Counted from the first letter of the stretch, positions 43,371 to 52,256 are shown. The stretch: 64,000 nucleotides of DNA from Beijerinckiaceae bacterium RH AL1 (GCA_901457705.2 LR590083.2:1426597-1490596); one strand, 5' to 3'. Notes: generated by a model from the letters alone, not told the origin. Numbers and translations are program-made.

Positions 43371-44060
43371 CTAGCCGTGGAGCAGCACCGCGTCGATCCA
43401 GGCCGCGATCGTGTCGAGCAGGCTCTCCATCACCTCGGCGTCGGTGCGGCCGGAGCGCTTCGGCACGTGGAAGGAGTGGTCGGCGTCCTCGGTCATGACC
43501 AGCGTCGCCCGCGCGCCGAGCTTCGCCACCTCGGCCTCGATCAGCGCCGGCTCGGCCAGCGCGTCGCGACTGCCCTGGAGGAACAGCATCGGGACCGCGA
43601 CGGCGGCGAGATGCGCCACCCGCGCGATTGACGGCGTCTTGGCGGCATGCAGCGGGAAGCCGAGGAAGACGAGGCCGCGCACATAGGGGAGCGCCGCCTC
43701 GGCCTGCGCCGTCGACGTCATGCGGCCGCCGAACGATTTTCCGCCCGCGAAGAGCGGCAGGCTCGGCGCCAGCCCTGCGGCCGCTGCCACGGCGGCGCGC
43801 ACGCAGGCGGCGGCGACCTTCGGCGGATCGGGCCGCCGCGCGCCCTTCGCCATGTACGGGAAGTCGTAGCGCAGCATCGCAACGTCGCGGGCCTGCAGGC
43901 CGTTGGCGACCGTTTGCAGGAAGGGATGGCGCATCCCGGCCCCGGCGCCGTGTGCAAGCACGAGGCAGGCTTTCGCCGCTGCCGGCCTATTGAGCAGCCC
44001 CGGCACGGGGTCGCTGCCGGGGATGTCGGCGGCGACCTCTTTCAACACGTGCCCGGCCAT
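43371..44060 (-). CDS. Small alpha/beta hydrolase, TEX30/KANL3-like
   Basis: A 229-residue hydrolase of the dienelactone-hydrolase-like group. CLVLAHGAGAGMRHPFLQTVA is the oxyanion strand (quoted only in part), LRYDFPYMAKGARRPDPP the second, FAGGKSFGGRMTSTAQAEA carries the G-x-S-x-G nucleophile (Ser in GKSFGG), LFLQGSRDALAEP the acid, and TEDADHSFHVPKRSG the His. I chose ATG 44060; an ATG at 44078 and the frame up to 44153 are alternatives. It is alone, upstream of the liv operon. Substrate unknown. Confidence 0.85.
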   Translation of the reverse strand: MAGHVLKEVAADIPGSDPVPGLLNRPAAAKACLVLAHGAGAGMRHPFLQTVANGLQARDVAMLRYDFPYMAKGARRPDPPKVAAACVRAAVAAAAGLAPSLPLFAGGKSFGGRMTSTAQAEAALPYVRGLVFLGFPLHAAKTPSIARVAHLAAVAVPMLFLQGSRDALAEPALIEAEVAKLGARATLVMTEDADHSFHVPKRSGRTDAEVMESLLDTIAAWIDAVLLHG

Positions 44061-44243
44061 TTGCCGCACGCAGGGCATCGGCAACCCGGGGCCTGAGGCG
44101 CGCGTTGAGGGTGACCGCCGACGCCCGGCGGCAGGCCATGCGCGGTCTTCCAAAGCTCACACCATGAAGCCGTCCGGGCCATGTCTCGGGTCATCATCAA
44201 GCCGGGCTTTCATCTACCCCCCATCCGGCACGGGAGAGAAGTG

Positions 44244-44384
44244 ATGGAGGCGACCAGCCCCGATATCGTCATCCGGCTCTCCGAGCCCGCGCTCTTCACG
44301 ATCTGCTTCTGCATCGCGATGGCGGCGCTGCTCGCGATCCTCGTGCTCGGCTGCGACAAGGACGGCAACTTCCGGGCAAAATGA
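44244..44384 (+). CDS. Small single-span membrane protein, 46 aa
   Basis: 46 residues: a polar N-terminus, one membrane helix (FTICFCIAMAALLAILVLGC) and a short charged tail CDKDGNFRAK. GGGAGAGA lies about 6 bases before ATG 44244, a good ribosome site. Only 3 bases separate its stop from the end of the opposing symporter gene. Function unknown. The longer start at 44181 would add unsupported residues. Confidence 0.55.
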   Translation: MEATSPDIVIRLSEPALFTICFCIAMAALLAILVLGCDKDGNFRAK

Positions 44385-44387
44385 CCC

Positions 44388-45857
44388 TCAGCCGGGTGCG
44401 GTCGCCGCTGTCCGCACCGCAAGGCGCTGCGCGAGGCTGACGGCCACGGCGACCGCCACGTTCGCCGCCAGCGCGACGATCCCGATGTTGAGGTCGAGCA
44501 TCCACTGTGGCAGGCCGGGCGCGAGCGAGCCGATCGTCGTCTTGGTCAGCGTCGTGGCGGCGACGATCGTCACTCCGACGACGATCCCTGTGCCCGCGCC
44601 GGCGGCGGTCAAGGGATTGCGCGCCGCGAAGCTCATGAAGAGCGACGGCGCCAGCTGGGTCACGAGCGCGTAGCCCATGAGGAGCAGCGCGACGATCGTG
44701 TCGCCACCGTAGATCGCGAACGCGATCGCCAACGCCGCCACGCACGGCACGAGAAGCTTCGCGACGACCGCGACCTCCTGATCGGAGGCACCGCGCCGGG
44801 CCAGCGGATAGATGTCGCGGGCGAGCGTCGTCGCCGAGCTCGTCAGCATCATCGCGCCGGGCACCAGCGCCGTGAGCACGCCGGCGACGCCGATGAGCCC
44901 GACGGCCGGCGGCGGCAGCTCGGCCAGCGCGACCTTGAACAGCGCGAGGTCGACCGCCTTGCCGGTCAGCCCGGGTACGCGCAGCAGGGCCGCGAAGCCG
45001 ACGAACAGCGCGAAAAGGAGCATCAGGGCGTAGAGCGGCGCGACGACGGCGTTGACGCGCATCGAGCGCTCGCTGCGCGCCGTGAAGATCGAGGCGAAGG
45101 TGTGCGGCCACATGAAGAAGCCGAGCGCCGTCAGCGCCACCGTCGAGTCGAACCAGGCGACGCTCTGGCCTTTCGGCGCGAAGGCGAGGAAGCCGGGATG
45201 CGCCGCCTCGATCTGCGCGAACATCGGCCCGATCCCGCCGGCGACGCGCCACGGCAGATAGAGCCCGAGGAAGACGATGACGAGGATGATGAGCGCGTCC
45301 TTGATCAGCGCCAGCGCCGCCGGGCCGTGGATGCCCGAGACGGCGACGAAGGCGGCGATGGTCGCGGCCCCGACGAGCACGCCGGTCTCCTGCGAGATCA
45401 CGCCGTAGCTCGTCGTCGAGACGATGATGCCGAGGCCTTTGAGCTGCAGCACGAGGTAGGGCACGAGCGCGATCACGCCGACGAGCGTGACGAGGATCCC
45501 GAGCCCAGTGCTGTCGTACTTGCGTGCGAAGAAGCCCGCCTGCGACACGAGGCCGTGGTCGCGCGCGTAGCGCCAGATCGCCGGCATCAGCCAGTACGAT
45601 GTCACGTACGCGAGCGGCATGTAGCAGAGGATATAGTAGGAGGCCGCACCTTTGCCGTAGGCGTAGCCCGAGGCGCCGATGAAGGTGAAGGTCGTGTAGA
45701 TCTCGCCCGCCATCAAAAGGAAGACGAGGATGGTGCCGAAGCTGCGCCCGGCAACGCTCCATTGCTCCAGCACCTGCGCCCGGCCGCGGCCGCCGCGCAC
45801 GCCCATCACCAGCGCGCCGACGATGGTGGCGGCGATCATCCAGCTCGCGATGTTCAC
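44388..45857 (-). CDS. Sodium:solute symporter family (SSS) transporter
   Basis: A 489-residue inner-membrane symporter with about 13 spans. It opens NIASWMIAATIVGALVMG and carries LEQWSVAGRSFGTILVFLLM, GEIYTTFTFIGASGYAYGKG and LMPAIWRYARDHGLVSQAGFF, characteristic of the pantothenate/acetate/monocarboxylate branch. The start is a GTG at 45857 overlapping the DUF3311 stop as GTGA. The longer frame to 46154 reads through the DUF3311 gene out of frame. Substrate probably a small carboxylate, by branch only. Confidence 0.92.
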   Translation of the reverse strand: MNIASWMIAATIVGALVMGVRGGRGRAQVLEQWSVAGRSFGTILVFLLMAGEIYTTFTFIGASGYAYGKGAASYYILCYMPLAYVTSYWLMPAIWRYARDHGLVSQAGFFARKYDSTGLGILVTLVGVIALVPYLVLQLKGLGIIVSTTSYGVISQETGVLVGAATIAAFVAVSGIHGPAALALIKDALIILVIVFLGLYLPWRVAGGIGPMFAQIEAAHPGFLAFAPKGQSVAWFDSTVALTALGFFMWPHTFASIFTARSERSMRVNAVVAPLYALMLLFALFVGFAALLRVPGLTGKAVDLALFKVALAELPPPAVGLIGVAGVLTALVPGAMMLTSSATTLARDIYPLARRGASDQEVAVVAKLLVPCVAALAIAFAIYGGDTIVALLLMGYALVTQLAPSLFMSFAARNPLTAAGAGTGIVVGVTIVAATTLTKTTIGSLAPGLPQWMLDLNIGIVALAANVAVAVAVSLAQRLAVRTAATAPG

Positions 45858-46048
45858 GAGATGCGGTCCTTGTTGGCGGGATCGAGGGCATAGACGAGGG
45901 CGAGCATCGCCGCCGAAAAGAGCGTGGCGAACACGGCGTAGGCCAGCGCGAAGGGAAAGCCGAGCACAAACGGATTCACGCGGTCCGCGAACGGCATGCC
46001 GATCAGCATGACCGCCCAGGCGAGCCCCCCGAGCCATTTCAACGACAT
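45854..46048 (-). CDS. DUF3311 small membrane protein
   Basis: 64 residues with two membrane helices: WLGGLAWAVMLIGMPFADRV and LGFPFALAYAVFATLFSAAM, ending with a short DPANKDRIS tail. DUF3311 proteins are regularly encoded just before SSS permeases, as here, and are presumed accessory subunits. Stop overlaps the symporter GTG. ATG 46048 is preferred; GTG 46057 is possible. Confidence 0.85.
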   Translation of the reverse strand: MSLKWLGGLAWAVMLIGMPFADRVNPFVLGFPFALAYAVFATLFSAAMLALVYALDPANKDRIS

Positions 46049-46141
46049 GCCTTGCACCCCTCGTTACGTCGACGCGGCTGGATGAGACCAGCCCCGCGCC
46101 TATTTGGCAAAACCGACGCCAACCAAGAGAGCCGAGCGCCC

Positions 46142-47602
46142 GTGCCGAACCCACCCTCCGCCTCTGCCGTTCACGAGATCGTGTCGCTCGACGCCGTTGC
46201 GCTCGCGGCGGCGATCGCGGCCCGCAAGCTTTCGTGCCGCGAGGTGATGGCGGCGCATCTCGCGCGAATCGAAGCGGCGAACGGCGCGGTCAACGCAATC
46301 GTCTCGCTGCGCGCGCCCGCGGCGCTGCTGGCGGAGGCGCAGCAGCGCGACGACGAGCTGGCGCGCGGCGACTCGCGCGGGCCCCTGCACGGCTTCCCGC
46401 ATGCGGTGAAGGACCTCGCGGCGACGCGCGGCCTGCGCACGACTTCGGGCTCGCCGCTCTATCGCGATCATGTGCCGGAGCATGATGCGCTCTTCGTCGA
46501 GCGGCTGCGCGCGGCCGGCGCGATCATCATCGGCAAGACGAACACGCCCGAGTTCGGCCTCGGCTCGCACACGTTCAACGAGGTGTTCGGCGCGACGGGC
46601 AACGCCTTCGATCCCGCGCTCAGCGCCGGCGGCAGCTCGGGCGGCGCGGCGGTGGCGCTGGCGCTGCGCATGGTGCCGCTCGCCGACGGCAGCGACTTCG
46701 CCGGCTCGCTGCGCAACCCCGCTGGCTGGAACGGCGTCTTCGGCCTGCGTCCCTCGCCGGGACGCGTGCCGGCGCTCCCCGAGCCCGACGGCTTTCTCGA
46801 CCCGCAGCTCGTCACCGACGGGCCGATGGCGCGCACGGTCGCCGACCTTTCCCTCCTGCTCTCCGTGATGAGCGGCGCCGATCCGCGCGCGCCGCTTTCG
46901 ATGGCCGAGCCGCCGCTGCCGGCAGCGCTACTGGACGGCGACGTGCGCGGGCAGCGTATCGGCTGGCTCGGCGATCTCGAGGGCGCGCTGCCGATGGAGG
47001 ACGGCATCCTGGCGCTGGCAGAGCGCGCGCTCGGCGTGCTGTCGGCGGCGGGGTGCGCGGTCGAGCCGGTGGCGCTCGGCTTCGACGAGGAACGGCTGTG
47101 GCGCTGCTGGCTCGTGTGGCGCCATGCGCTCAACGCCGGCCGCCACCATCGCACCTATGCCGACGCCGCGGCGCGGGCGCAGCTCAAGCCCGAAATGATC
47201 TTCGAGATCGAGGGCGGCCTGAAGCTGTCCGCGGTCGACCTCTACGAGGCCTCCGCGACGCGGACCGCCCTGCGCGCCGCGATGCTGGGGCTGCTCGACA
47301 CCTACGATGCGCTGGCTCTGCCGAGTGCGCAGGTCTTCCCGTTTCCGCGCGACTGGCGCTGGCCGCGTGAGATCGCCGGCCGCGCGATGGACACCTATCA
47401 TCGCTGGATGGAGGTCGTGACGCCGGGCACGCTGTCGGGCTGCCCGGTTGTCTGCCTGCCGGCGGGCTTCGGCGGCACGCCGGCGCGGCCCTCGGGCCTG
47501 CAGCTGATCGGCCGCCCCGGCGGCGAGCGCGCGCTGTTGCGCCTCGCGCGCGCCTTCGAGGTCGAGAGCCGCCCGCTCGAGCGGCTGCCGCGGCTCGACT
47601 AG
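46142..47602 (+). CDS. Amidase (amidase-signature family)
   Basis: A 486-residue amidase. The Ser-cisSer-Lys triad is visible: Lys in HGFPHAVKDLAATRG, cis-Ser in SAGGSSGGAAVALAL, nucleophile in DGSDFAGSLRNPAGW. FVERLRAAGAIIIGKTNTPEFG is also family-typical. It hydrolyses a linear amide, identity unknown. I placed the start at GTG 46142, which leaves VHEIVSLDAVALAAAI near the N-terminus; ATGs at 46082 and 46052 would give longer products overlapping the divergent DUF3311 gene region. It overlaps the Rieske gene end by 4 bases. Confidence 0.9.
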   Translation: MPNPPSASAVHEIVSLDAVALAAAIAARKLSCREVMAAHLARIEAANGAVNAIVSLRAPAALLAEAQQRDDELARGDSRGPLHGFPHAVKDLAATRGLRTTSGSPLYRDHVPEHDALFVERLRAAGAIIIGKTNTPEFGLGSHTFNEVFGATGNAFDPALSAGGSSGGAAVALALRMVPLADGSDFAGSLRNPAGWNGVFGLRPSPGRVPALPEPDGFLDPQLVTDGPMARTVADLSLLLSVMSGADPRAPLSMAEPPLPAALLDGDVRGQRIGWLGDLEGALPMEDGILALAERALGVLSAAGCAVEPVALGFDEERLWRCWLVWRHALNAGRHHRTYADAAARAQLKPEMIFEIEGGLKLSAVDLYEASATRTALRAAMLGLLDTYDALALPSAQVFPFPRDWRWPREIAGRAMDTYHRWMEVVTPGTLSGCPVVCLPAGFGGTPARPSGLQLIGRPGGERALLRLARAFEVESRPLERLPRLD

Positions 47603-48249
47603 AGCTGGACGACGTTCTCGAGCTCGAAGGTCTGGCCTTCGGGATTGGCGCCGATCACGAGCTTCTTGTCGCCCTCGAACGCGTAGGGCGGGACCGGCAG
47701 GTTGTAGGGTGCCGGAACGCCGGAATAGACGCGGCCCGAGAGATCGTACTTCGAGCCGTGGCAGGGGCAGAAGTAGCCGCCGAGCCAGTCAGCCGACAGC
47801 GAGCCCTTCTCAGGCTCGAACTTCGGGATGCAGCCGAGATGGGTGCAGACGCCGACGAGCACGAGATATTCGGGCTTCACCGAGCGATGCCAGTTCTCGG
47901 CATATTTCGGCTGCTGCAGCACCTCGGACTCGGGGTCGCGCAGGCGCGAGACGAGCTCGGGATCCTGCAGCGCCTTCAGCGATTCCGGCGTGCGGTTGAC
48001 GATGAAGATTGGGTGGCCGCGCCACTTCACGATGATCTGCTGGCCGGGCGCCACGGCGCCGATGTTGACCTCGAGCGGCGCGCCGGCGGCGATCGTCGCG
48101 GAATCGGGCTGCATCTGGTCGATCAGCGGCCACACCGCCGCGCCGAGGCCGACCGCGCCGACCGCGCCGGTGGCGATGTAGAGAAAATCACGCTTCGAGG
48201 GGTCCTGAGGGCCAGCCGTTACCGTCTGGGTTGGATTTGCGACTGCCAT
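47599..48249 (-). CDS. petA: Ubiquinol-cytochrome c reductase Rieske iron-sulfur subunit
   Basis: A 216-residue Rieske protein of the bc1 complex. The N-terminus SKRDFLYIATGAVGAVGLGAA is the Tat-dependent membrane anchor; VGVCTHLGCIPKF and FCPCHGSKYDLSGRV bind the [2Fe-2S] cluster through two Cys and two His; the bridging Cys pair is present. It passes electrons from ubiquinol to cytochrome c1. Cytochrome b and c1 genes, which normally follow in a petABC operon, are not present: the next thing downstream is the opposing amidase gene. 48250-48457 upstream has no gene. Confidence 0.95.
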   Translation of the reverse strand: MAVANPTQTVTAGPQDPSKRDFLYIATGAVGAVGLGAAVWPLIDQMQPDSATIAAGAPLEVNIGAVAPGQQIIVKWRGHPIFIVNRTPESLKALQDPELVSRLRDPESEVLQQPKYAENWHRSVKPEYLVLVGVCTHLGCIPKFEPEKGSLSADWLGGYFCPCHGSKYDLSGRVYSGVPAPYNLPVPPYAFEGDKKLVIGANPEGQTFELENVVQL

Positions 48250-48457
48250 CTCGACCCCGTCACCTCGTCCCGATAGCCGCTCAGCGGCCGATAGAGCTTC
48301 CGTTTACAGATCAAGCCGCGCTCTGGCCAGAGGGATGCGTGTCGCACGGGCCCATGGGCGGCGACCGGCGCAGAACGCGACACCACGGCGCAGCTTGTCT
48401 ACAATCCTAGTCCATCCGGCGGCTTGTCCCTCGCGGGATCTTGGGCGACATCCAGCC

Positions 48458-48922
48458 ATGAGCAATCGTCAGGACGAGCGACGCTACAAGGCGCAGGTGG
48501 GTGCACTCCCGATCCGGCGCAGCGCCGCCGGGCCGGAGGTGCTGCTCGTCACGTCGCGGGAGACGCGGCGATGGATCATTCCCAAGGGCTGGCCGATGAA
48601 GGGTCGCAAGGACCACGAGGCGGCGGCCCAGGAGGCGGCCGAGGAGGCTGGCGTCATCGGCAAGGTGAGCAAGCATCCGATCGGCGCCTACACCTACCAG
48701 AAGCGGCTCGCCAATCGCCTCGAGCCGTGCCGCGTCATGGTCTACGTGCTCGAGGTCGAGGGGCAGCTCGCCGATTGGCGCGAGCGCAAGGAGCGCAAGC
48801 GCCAGTGGTTTCCCGCGCTCGAGGCCGCGGAGGCCGTGGCGCAGCCGAAGCTCGCCTCGATGATCCGGGCGCTCTGCCGGCCGCGAACGATGCTCGCCGG
48901 CGCGGCCGATGCCGCTGCCTGA
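48458..48922 (+). CDS. NUDIX hydrolase
   Basis: A 154-residue NUDIX protein of the short diphosphoinositol-polyphosphate-phosphohydrolase-like type common in Hyphomicrobiales. WIIPKGWPMKGRKDHEAAAQ and EAAEEAGVIGKV form the Nudix box; Arg in the R-E pair is Gln and the first Glu is Arg, as in related proteins of the order. YKAQVGALPIRRSAAGPEVLL starts the fold. ATG 48458 fits the domain; the extension to 48335 is unlikely. The likely substrate is a nucleoside diphosphate derivative; not determinable. Confidence 0.88.
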   Translation: MSNRQDERRYKAQVGALPIRRSAAGPEVLLVTSRETRRWIIPKGWPMKGRKDHEAAAQEAAEEAGVIGKVSKHPIGAYTYQKRLANRLEPCRVMVYVLEVEGQLADWRERKERKRQWFPALEAAEAVAQPKLASMIRALCRPRTMLAGAADAAA

Positions 48923-48925
48923 GGT

Positions 48926-50053
48926 TCAGCGGACGGGGGCGACGGTGCCGGGTACCGAGGCGGCCGACCGGCGATCCGCGAAGCGGGCATTGAGCAGCCG
49001 TGTCACCGGCGTCTCGATCCACAGATGCATCGCCACGGCGACGAGCGCCGACGCCGCGATCTCGGCGAGGACCAGCGGCCAGAAGCCGAGCGTCGGCGCG
49101 AGATGCGACGCCAGATAGGCCTTGCGCGCCGCGACCAGCACGAGCGGATGGAAGAGGTAGAGCGCGTAGGAGGCGTCGCCGATGAGCCGGAGCGACGCCG
49201 CGAGCCGGCCTTCGGACTGCGGCGCCGGCTGCGCCAGGACGACGGCGGCGAAGAGCGCGGCCATCGGGAGACCGCAGGCGAGGAGCCGCGGCAGGCCGCT
49301 CGGATCGACGCCGTAGACCGGGACGTCGCGCATGCGCGCAAGGTCGAGCGCCAGAACGGCGACGGCAGCAAGGCCGAGCGCCAGTGCCGCCGGGCGGGGC
49401 AGGCGTACACCGCGTCGCCAGGCGAGGGCGATCGCCATGCCGAGCGCGAACTCCAGCACGATCGGGTCGCTCCAGAAGGCGAGCGCCGTGATCGCGGGCT
49501 GCGCCACGAGGCCGAGGACGACGAGCAGCGCGAGCATCGCCGTGACGGCGGCGACCGCCGCCTCGCGGCGCAGCATCAGGAACGCGGCGAAGACGACATA
49601 GAAGAACATCTCGTAGTTGAGCGTCCAGCCGAGCGCCACGATCGGCCGCGCGACGCCGTCGCCGGGGCGGGCGAACGGGATGAAGCCGAGCGAGGTGACG
49701 ATCTCCGCCACGCCCGGCAGGCGGGCCTGCCCGGTGCGCACGAGCAGCGCCGCTGTCACGAGCGCGAGGGCCGTGGCGAGCCAGTACAGCGGCACGATGC
49801 GGATCACGCGCCGCGTCAGGAAGGCCTGCGCTGCGCCGGGCGTCGCGAAGAGCCGCTCGGACGCGTGCACCATGATGAAGCCGGAGATGACGAAGAACAG
49901 GTCGACGCCGGCGACCCATGGCAGGAGGCTCGAGCGCGCGAAGACCGTGCCGATCTTCTGCGCGGCGAAGGCCGCATCGTCCTGCGCATGGGCGAGCACG
50001 ACCATCGTCGCGGCGAGCGCGCGCAGGATCTGGATCGATCCGATCTGCTTCAT
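48926..50053 (-). CDS. Acyltransferase 3 family membrane protein
   Basis: A 375-residue Acyltransferase-3 protein with about ten spans and no SGNH domain. IQILRALAATMVVLAHAQ carries the catalytic His-equivalent region, DLFFVISGFIMVHAS and RRVIRIVPLYWLAT follow, LGWTLNYEMFFYVVFAAF is the conserved E-x-F/Y segment, and DASYALYLFHPLVLVA the late one. It O-acylates an unidentified cell-surface sugar or lipid. Convergent with the NUDIX gene, 3 bases apart. It could act with the cassette at 52.4-56.0 kb, but that is speculation. Confidence 0.9.
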   Translation of the reverse strand: MKQIGSIQILRALAATMVVLAHAQDDAAFAAQKIGTVFARSSLLPWVAGVDLFFVISGFIMVHASERLFATPGAAQAFLTRRVIRIVPLYWLATALALVTAALLVRTGQARLPGVAEIVTSLGFIPFARPGDGVARPIVALGWTLNYEMFFYVVFAAFLMLRREAAVAAVTAMLALLVVLGLVAQPAITALAFWSDPIVLEFALGMAIALAWRRGVRLPRPAALALGLAAVAVLALDLARMRDVPVYGVDPSGLPRLLACGLPMAALFAAVVLAQPAPQSEGRLAASLRLIGDASYALYLFHPLVLVAARKAYLASHLAPTLGFWPLVLAEIAASALVAVAMHLWIETPVTRLLNARFADRRSAASVPGTVAPVR

Positions 50054-50208
50054 CTGGCGTGGGCTCGCGGGGCCGGAGCCCGGCAGTCTGGCGGCCCGCG
50101 CTTAGCGAAGCGTTACGGCGCCTTTCGCCACATTGGACAAGCGCGCCCAGCTGTCTAAGCTCTTCCTAAGGGCCGCCGCCACGTGCGGCCCATTGAGGAA
50201 GTGCCCGG

Positions 50209-50421
50209 ATGTTCAAGGTCCTGATCCTGATTTGCGCGGCGACGGTCGATCATGCCGCCTGCACGCCGCAGAACGCGACCGACGTGGTCCGCGGCCCTCT
50301 CGCGCACACGATCGACCAGTGCATCAAGGAGAGCCAGTCGACGCTGGCGCAGACCTCGATCGCCCCCGAGGCCGGCAAGCAGTACATGAAGGTCGTCTGC
50401 GAGAGCCAGAAGACCTCCTAG
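50209..50421 (+). CDS. Small conserved-looking protein, 70 aa
   Basis: 70 residues, no recognised domain. The first 20 are hydrophobic (MFKVLILICAATVDHAACTP) and could be a short signal or a buried strand; four Cys (residues 9, 18, 38, 64) are spaced for disulfides. The rest is polar: DVVRGPLAHTIDQCIKESQS. GAGGAAG precedes ATG 50209 and a hairpin GGGCCGC...GCGGCCC lies just upstream in the leader. The gene converges with the helicase gene. Short proteins like this are annotated as hypothetical in the order. Function unknown. Confidence 0.65.
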   Translation: MFKVLILICAATVDHAACTPQNATDVVRGPLAHTIDQCIKESQSTLAQTSIAPEAGKQYMKVVCESQKTS

Positions 50422-50433
50422 TACCCCGTTGTC

Positions 50434-51780
50434 CTAGTTGCCCTGCGAGGGGCGCCGGCGGTGGTGGCGCGGCGGACGCGGCGCCTCGCCGGGTCGGGCC
50501 GCCGGCTTGGCGTGCTGCGGCTTGGGGCCGGCCGCGGGGCGTCGCTGGTCGCCGCGCGGGGCAGGGCGCTTGCTCTGCTGCGGCCGCTGCTGCTGACGCG
50601 GGCGTCGCGTCTCCTTCGGCTCGGCCGCGGCGGCGGCCGCATCGCGGCGATCTTCCGACGGGATGGTCTGCCGAGTCAGCTTCTCGATCGCCTTCAGGAA
50701 CGCGCGCTCCTCGCCATCGCACAGCGAGATCGCCTGGCCGGCAGCGCCGGCCCGGGCGGTGCGGCCGATCCGGTGCACATAGGACTCCGGGATGTTCGGC
50801 AGGTCGAAGTTGACGACGTGGCTCACCGCCTCGACGTCGATGCCGCGCGCCGCGATATCCGTGGCGACGAGCAGCTTCGTCGTCCCGGTCTTGAAGCCGG
50901 CGAGCGCGCGCTCGCGCTGGTTCTGGCTCTTGTTGCCGTGGATCGCGACCGCCGAGATGCCGGCCTCCTCGAGGTGGCGGACGACGCGGTCGGCGCCGTG
51001 CTTGGTGCGCGTGAACACCAGCGCGCGGTCCATGCTCTCCGAGCGGACGAGGTCGGCGAGCACGTGCCGCTTGCGCGAGGCCTCGACGAAGATGACGCGC
51101 TGGTCGACGCGGTCGGCGGTCTTCGAGACCGGCGTCACCGAGACCTGGACGGGGTCGCGCAGCAGGTCGCCGGCGAGCGCGCCGATCTCGTTCGGCATGG
51201 TCGCCGAGAAGAACAGGCTCTGGCGCTGCTTCGGCAGCAGCGGAATGATCCGGCGCAGCGCGTGGATGAAGCCCATGTCGAGCATCTGGTCGGCCTCGTC
51301 GAGGACGAAGGTCTCAACCTTGTCGAGGCGCAGCGTGCGCTGCTCGAGGTGGTCGATCAGCCGGCCGGGGGTCGCGACGAGGATGTCGACGCCGCGCATG
51401 ACGCGGTCGATCTGCGGGCGGATAGAGACGCCGCCGAAGATCGTGGTGATGGCGTAGCCGTAGTGCTGGCCGTAGGTCGCGAAGCTCTCGGCGATCTGGC
51501 TGGCCAGCTCGCGCGTCGGCGACAGGATCAACGAGCGGCAGGTGTTGCGCTCGGGGCGCATTCGCTCGACCGAGAGCCGCTGCAGGATCGGCAGCGCGAA
51601 GGCCGCGGTCTTGCCGGTGCCGGTCTGGGCGATGCCCAGCAGGTCGCGCCCCTCGAGCACGTGCGGGATGGCCTGGGCCTGGATGGGGGTTGGGTTGGTG
51701 TAACCTTCTGCCTCGAGTGCCTGCAGCAGGCGCTGGTCGAGGCCGAGGTCGGCGAAACGGAGTGAGGTGTGCTGGTTCAA
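50434..51780 (-). CDS. rhlE: DEAD-box RNA helicase, RhlE type
   Basis: A 448-residue ATP-dependent RNA helicase. Motifs in order: Q-motif NPTPIQAQAIP, Walker A AQTGTGKTAAF, PTRELASQ, VLDEADQMLDMGF (DEAD), SATMP, VATDIAARGIDV and HRIGRTARAG. The C-terminal 70 residues are Arg/Pro/Gln/Lys-rich and disordered (RRPRQQQRPQQSKRPAPRG), typical of RhlE RNA-binding tails. It unwinds rRNA or mRNA structure, especially in the cold. ATG 51780 fronts a roughly 300-base gene-free region shared divergently with the rreB-like gene. Confidence 0.95.
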   Translation of the reverse strand: MNQHTSLRFADLGLDQRLLQALEAEGYTNPTPIQAQAIPHVLEGRDLLGIAQTGTGKTAAFALPILQRLSVERMRPERNTCRSLILSPTRELASQIAESFATYGQHYGYAITTIFGGVSIRPQIDRVMRGVDILVATPGRLIDHLEQRTLRLDKVETFVLDEADQMLDMGFIHALRRIIPLLPKQRQSLFFSATMPNEIGALAGDLLRDPVQVSVTPVSKTADRVDQRVIFVEASRKRHVLADLVRSESMDRALVFTRTKHGADRVVRHLEEAGISAVAIHGNKSQNQRERALAGFKTGTTKLLVATDIAARGIDVEAVSHVVNFDLPNIPESYVHRIGRTARAGAAGQAISLCDGEERAFLKAIEKLTRQTIPSEDRRDAAAAAAEPKETRRPRQQQRPQQSKRPAPRGDQRRPAAGPKPQHAKPAARPGEAPRPPRHHRRRPSQGN

Positions 51781-52089
51781 GCGGGCGCTTTCGGGCGGAC
51801 GCGGCCGGGCGCGCTCGCGCCGATGACTGCGTCTAGGGAGCTGGGAGATCCGTGCGTGACCGGCTCCGGTCGGGGCGGCGGGCTGGCGGTCCGGGTGCGC
51901 CGCACTTCGAAGGGTCGAAGTCTCCAGCGCAGACGATCACGCGGCCAGGTCGCCGTGGCGCGCCTCTTGCGCGACGTTGGGCAGATGAGGCGATTCACTC
52001 AAAAATGCAAGGAAATTAATGCTGCGCTGCACATCAATAAGAGCGCGCAAGGGGGCTGACAGAATCGCTGGGTTGGGTAATCTCTCCTC
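51781..52089. other. Gene-free divergent region between helicase and rreB-like gene
   Basis: No supported coding sequence. Short open frames here lack ribosome sites. An AT-rich pocket at about 51995-52040 and the sequence CTGACA (52056-52061) followed 16 bases later by TAATCT (52078-52083) give a weak promoter candidate reading right. The helicase promoter should read left from the same region. A long helicase leader is possible. Confidence 0.4.
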
Positions 52090-52103
52090 ATGCGCAACCA
52101 ACT

Positions 52104-52120
52104 GAGAGGAGGTGATCCAG
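52104..52120 (+). promoter_or_regulatory. Extended Shine-Dalgarno complementary to the 16S rRNA 3' end
   Basis: AGGAGGTGATCCAG (52107-52120) is an unbroken 14-base complement of the alphaproteobacterial 16S 3' tail (CTGGATCACCTCCT). GA with a G:U wobble before it extends the pairing to 17 bases. It includes the first base of the GTG start codon. Normal sites pair over 4-8 bases. This is the hallmark of rreB-type genes. Confidence 0.85.
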
Positions 52121-52173
52121 TGTCTCATTGTCACGTCGCGAGCCAGCTGGAGGTCTCTTTCAAGGCCGTATAG
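52120..52173 (+). CDS. rreB-like micropeptide, 17 aa
   Basis: GTG-started open frame of 17 codons: MSHCHVASQLEVSFKAV. It is defined by the overlong Shine-Dalgarno directly before the GTG, as described for rreB of Bradyrhizobium (14 residues, GTG start, about 165-base mRNA). The stop lies inside a hairpin (GTCTCT/AGAGAC and AAGGC/GCCTT, 52153-52188). ACCTCC at 52245-52250 could pair with GGAGGT of the ribosome site (52108-52113). A strong terminator follows at 52257. The peptide itself has no motif; the published view is that ribosome binding regulates the transcript. Homology here is inferred from the ribosome site and gene layout, not from peptide similarity. Confidence 0.75.
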   Translation: MSHCHVASQLEVSFKAV

Positions 52174-52256
52174 CCTTGGCTGAGAGACGTCGGCATTCGC
52201 GCTGACATTGCTGGTTTCGACGGCCGCTAAGCTCCGGCCTGAGAACCTCCGAGATT

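Noticed and set aside
48602..48660. Changed residues in the NUDIX box as evidence of an inactive enzyme
   Set aside because: The same substitutions are, to my knowledge, common in this subfamily in Hyphomicrobiales, so they do not mark degeneration.
51769..52059. 96-codon plus-strand frame in the helicase upstream region
   Set aside because: Starts inside the helicase gene start on the other strand, no ribosome site, basic low-complexity composition.
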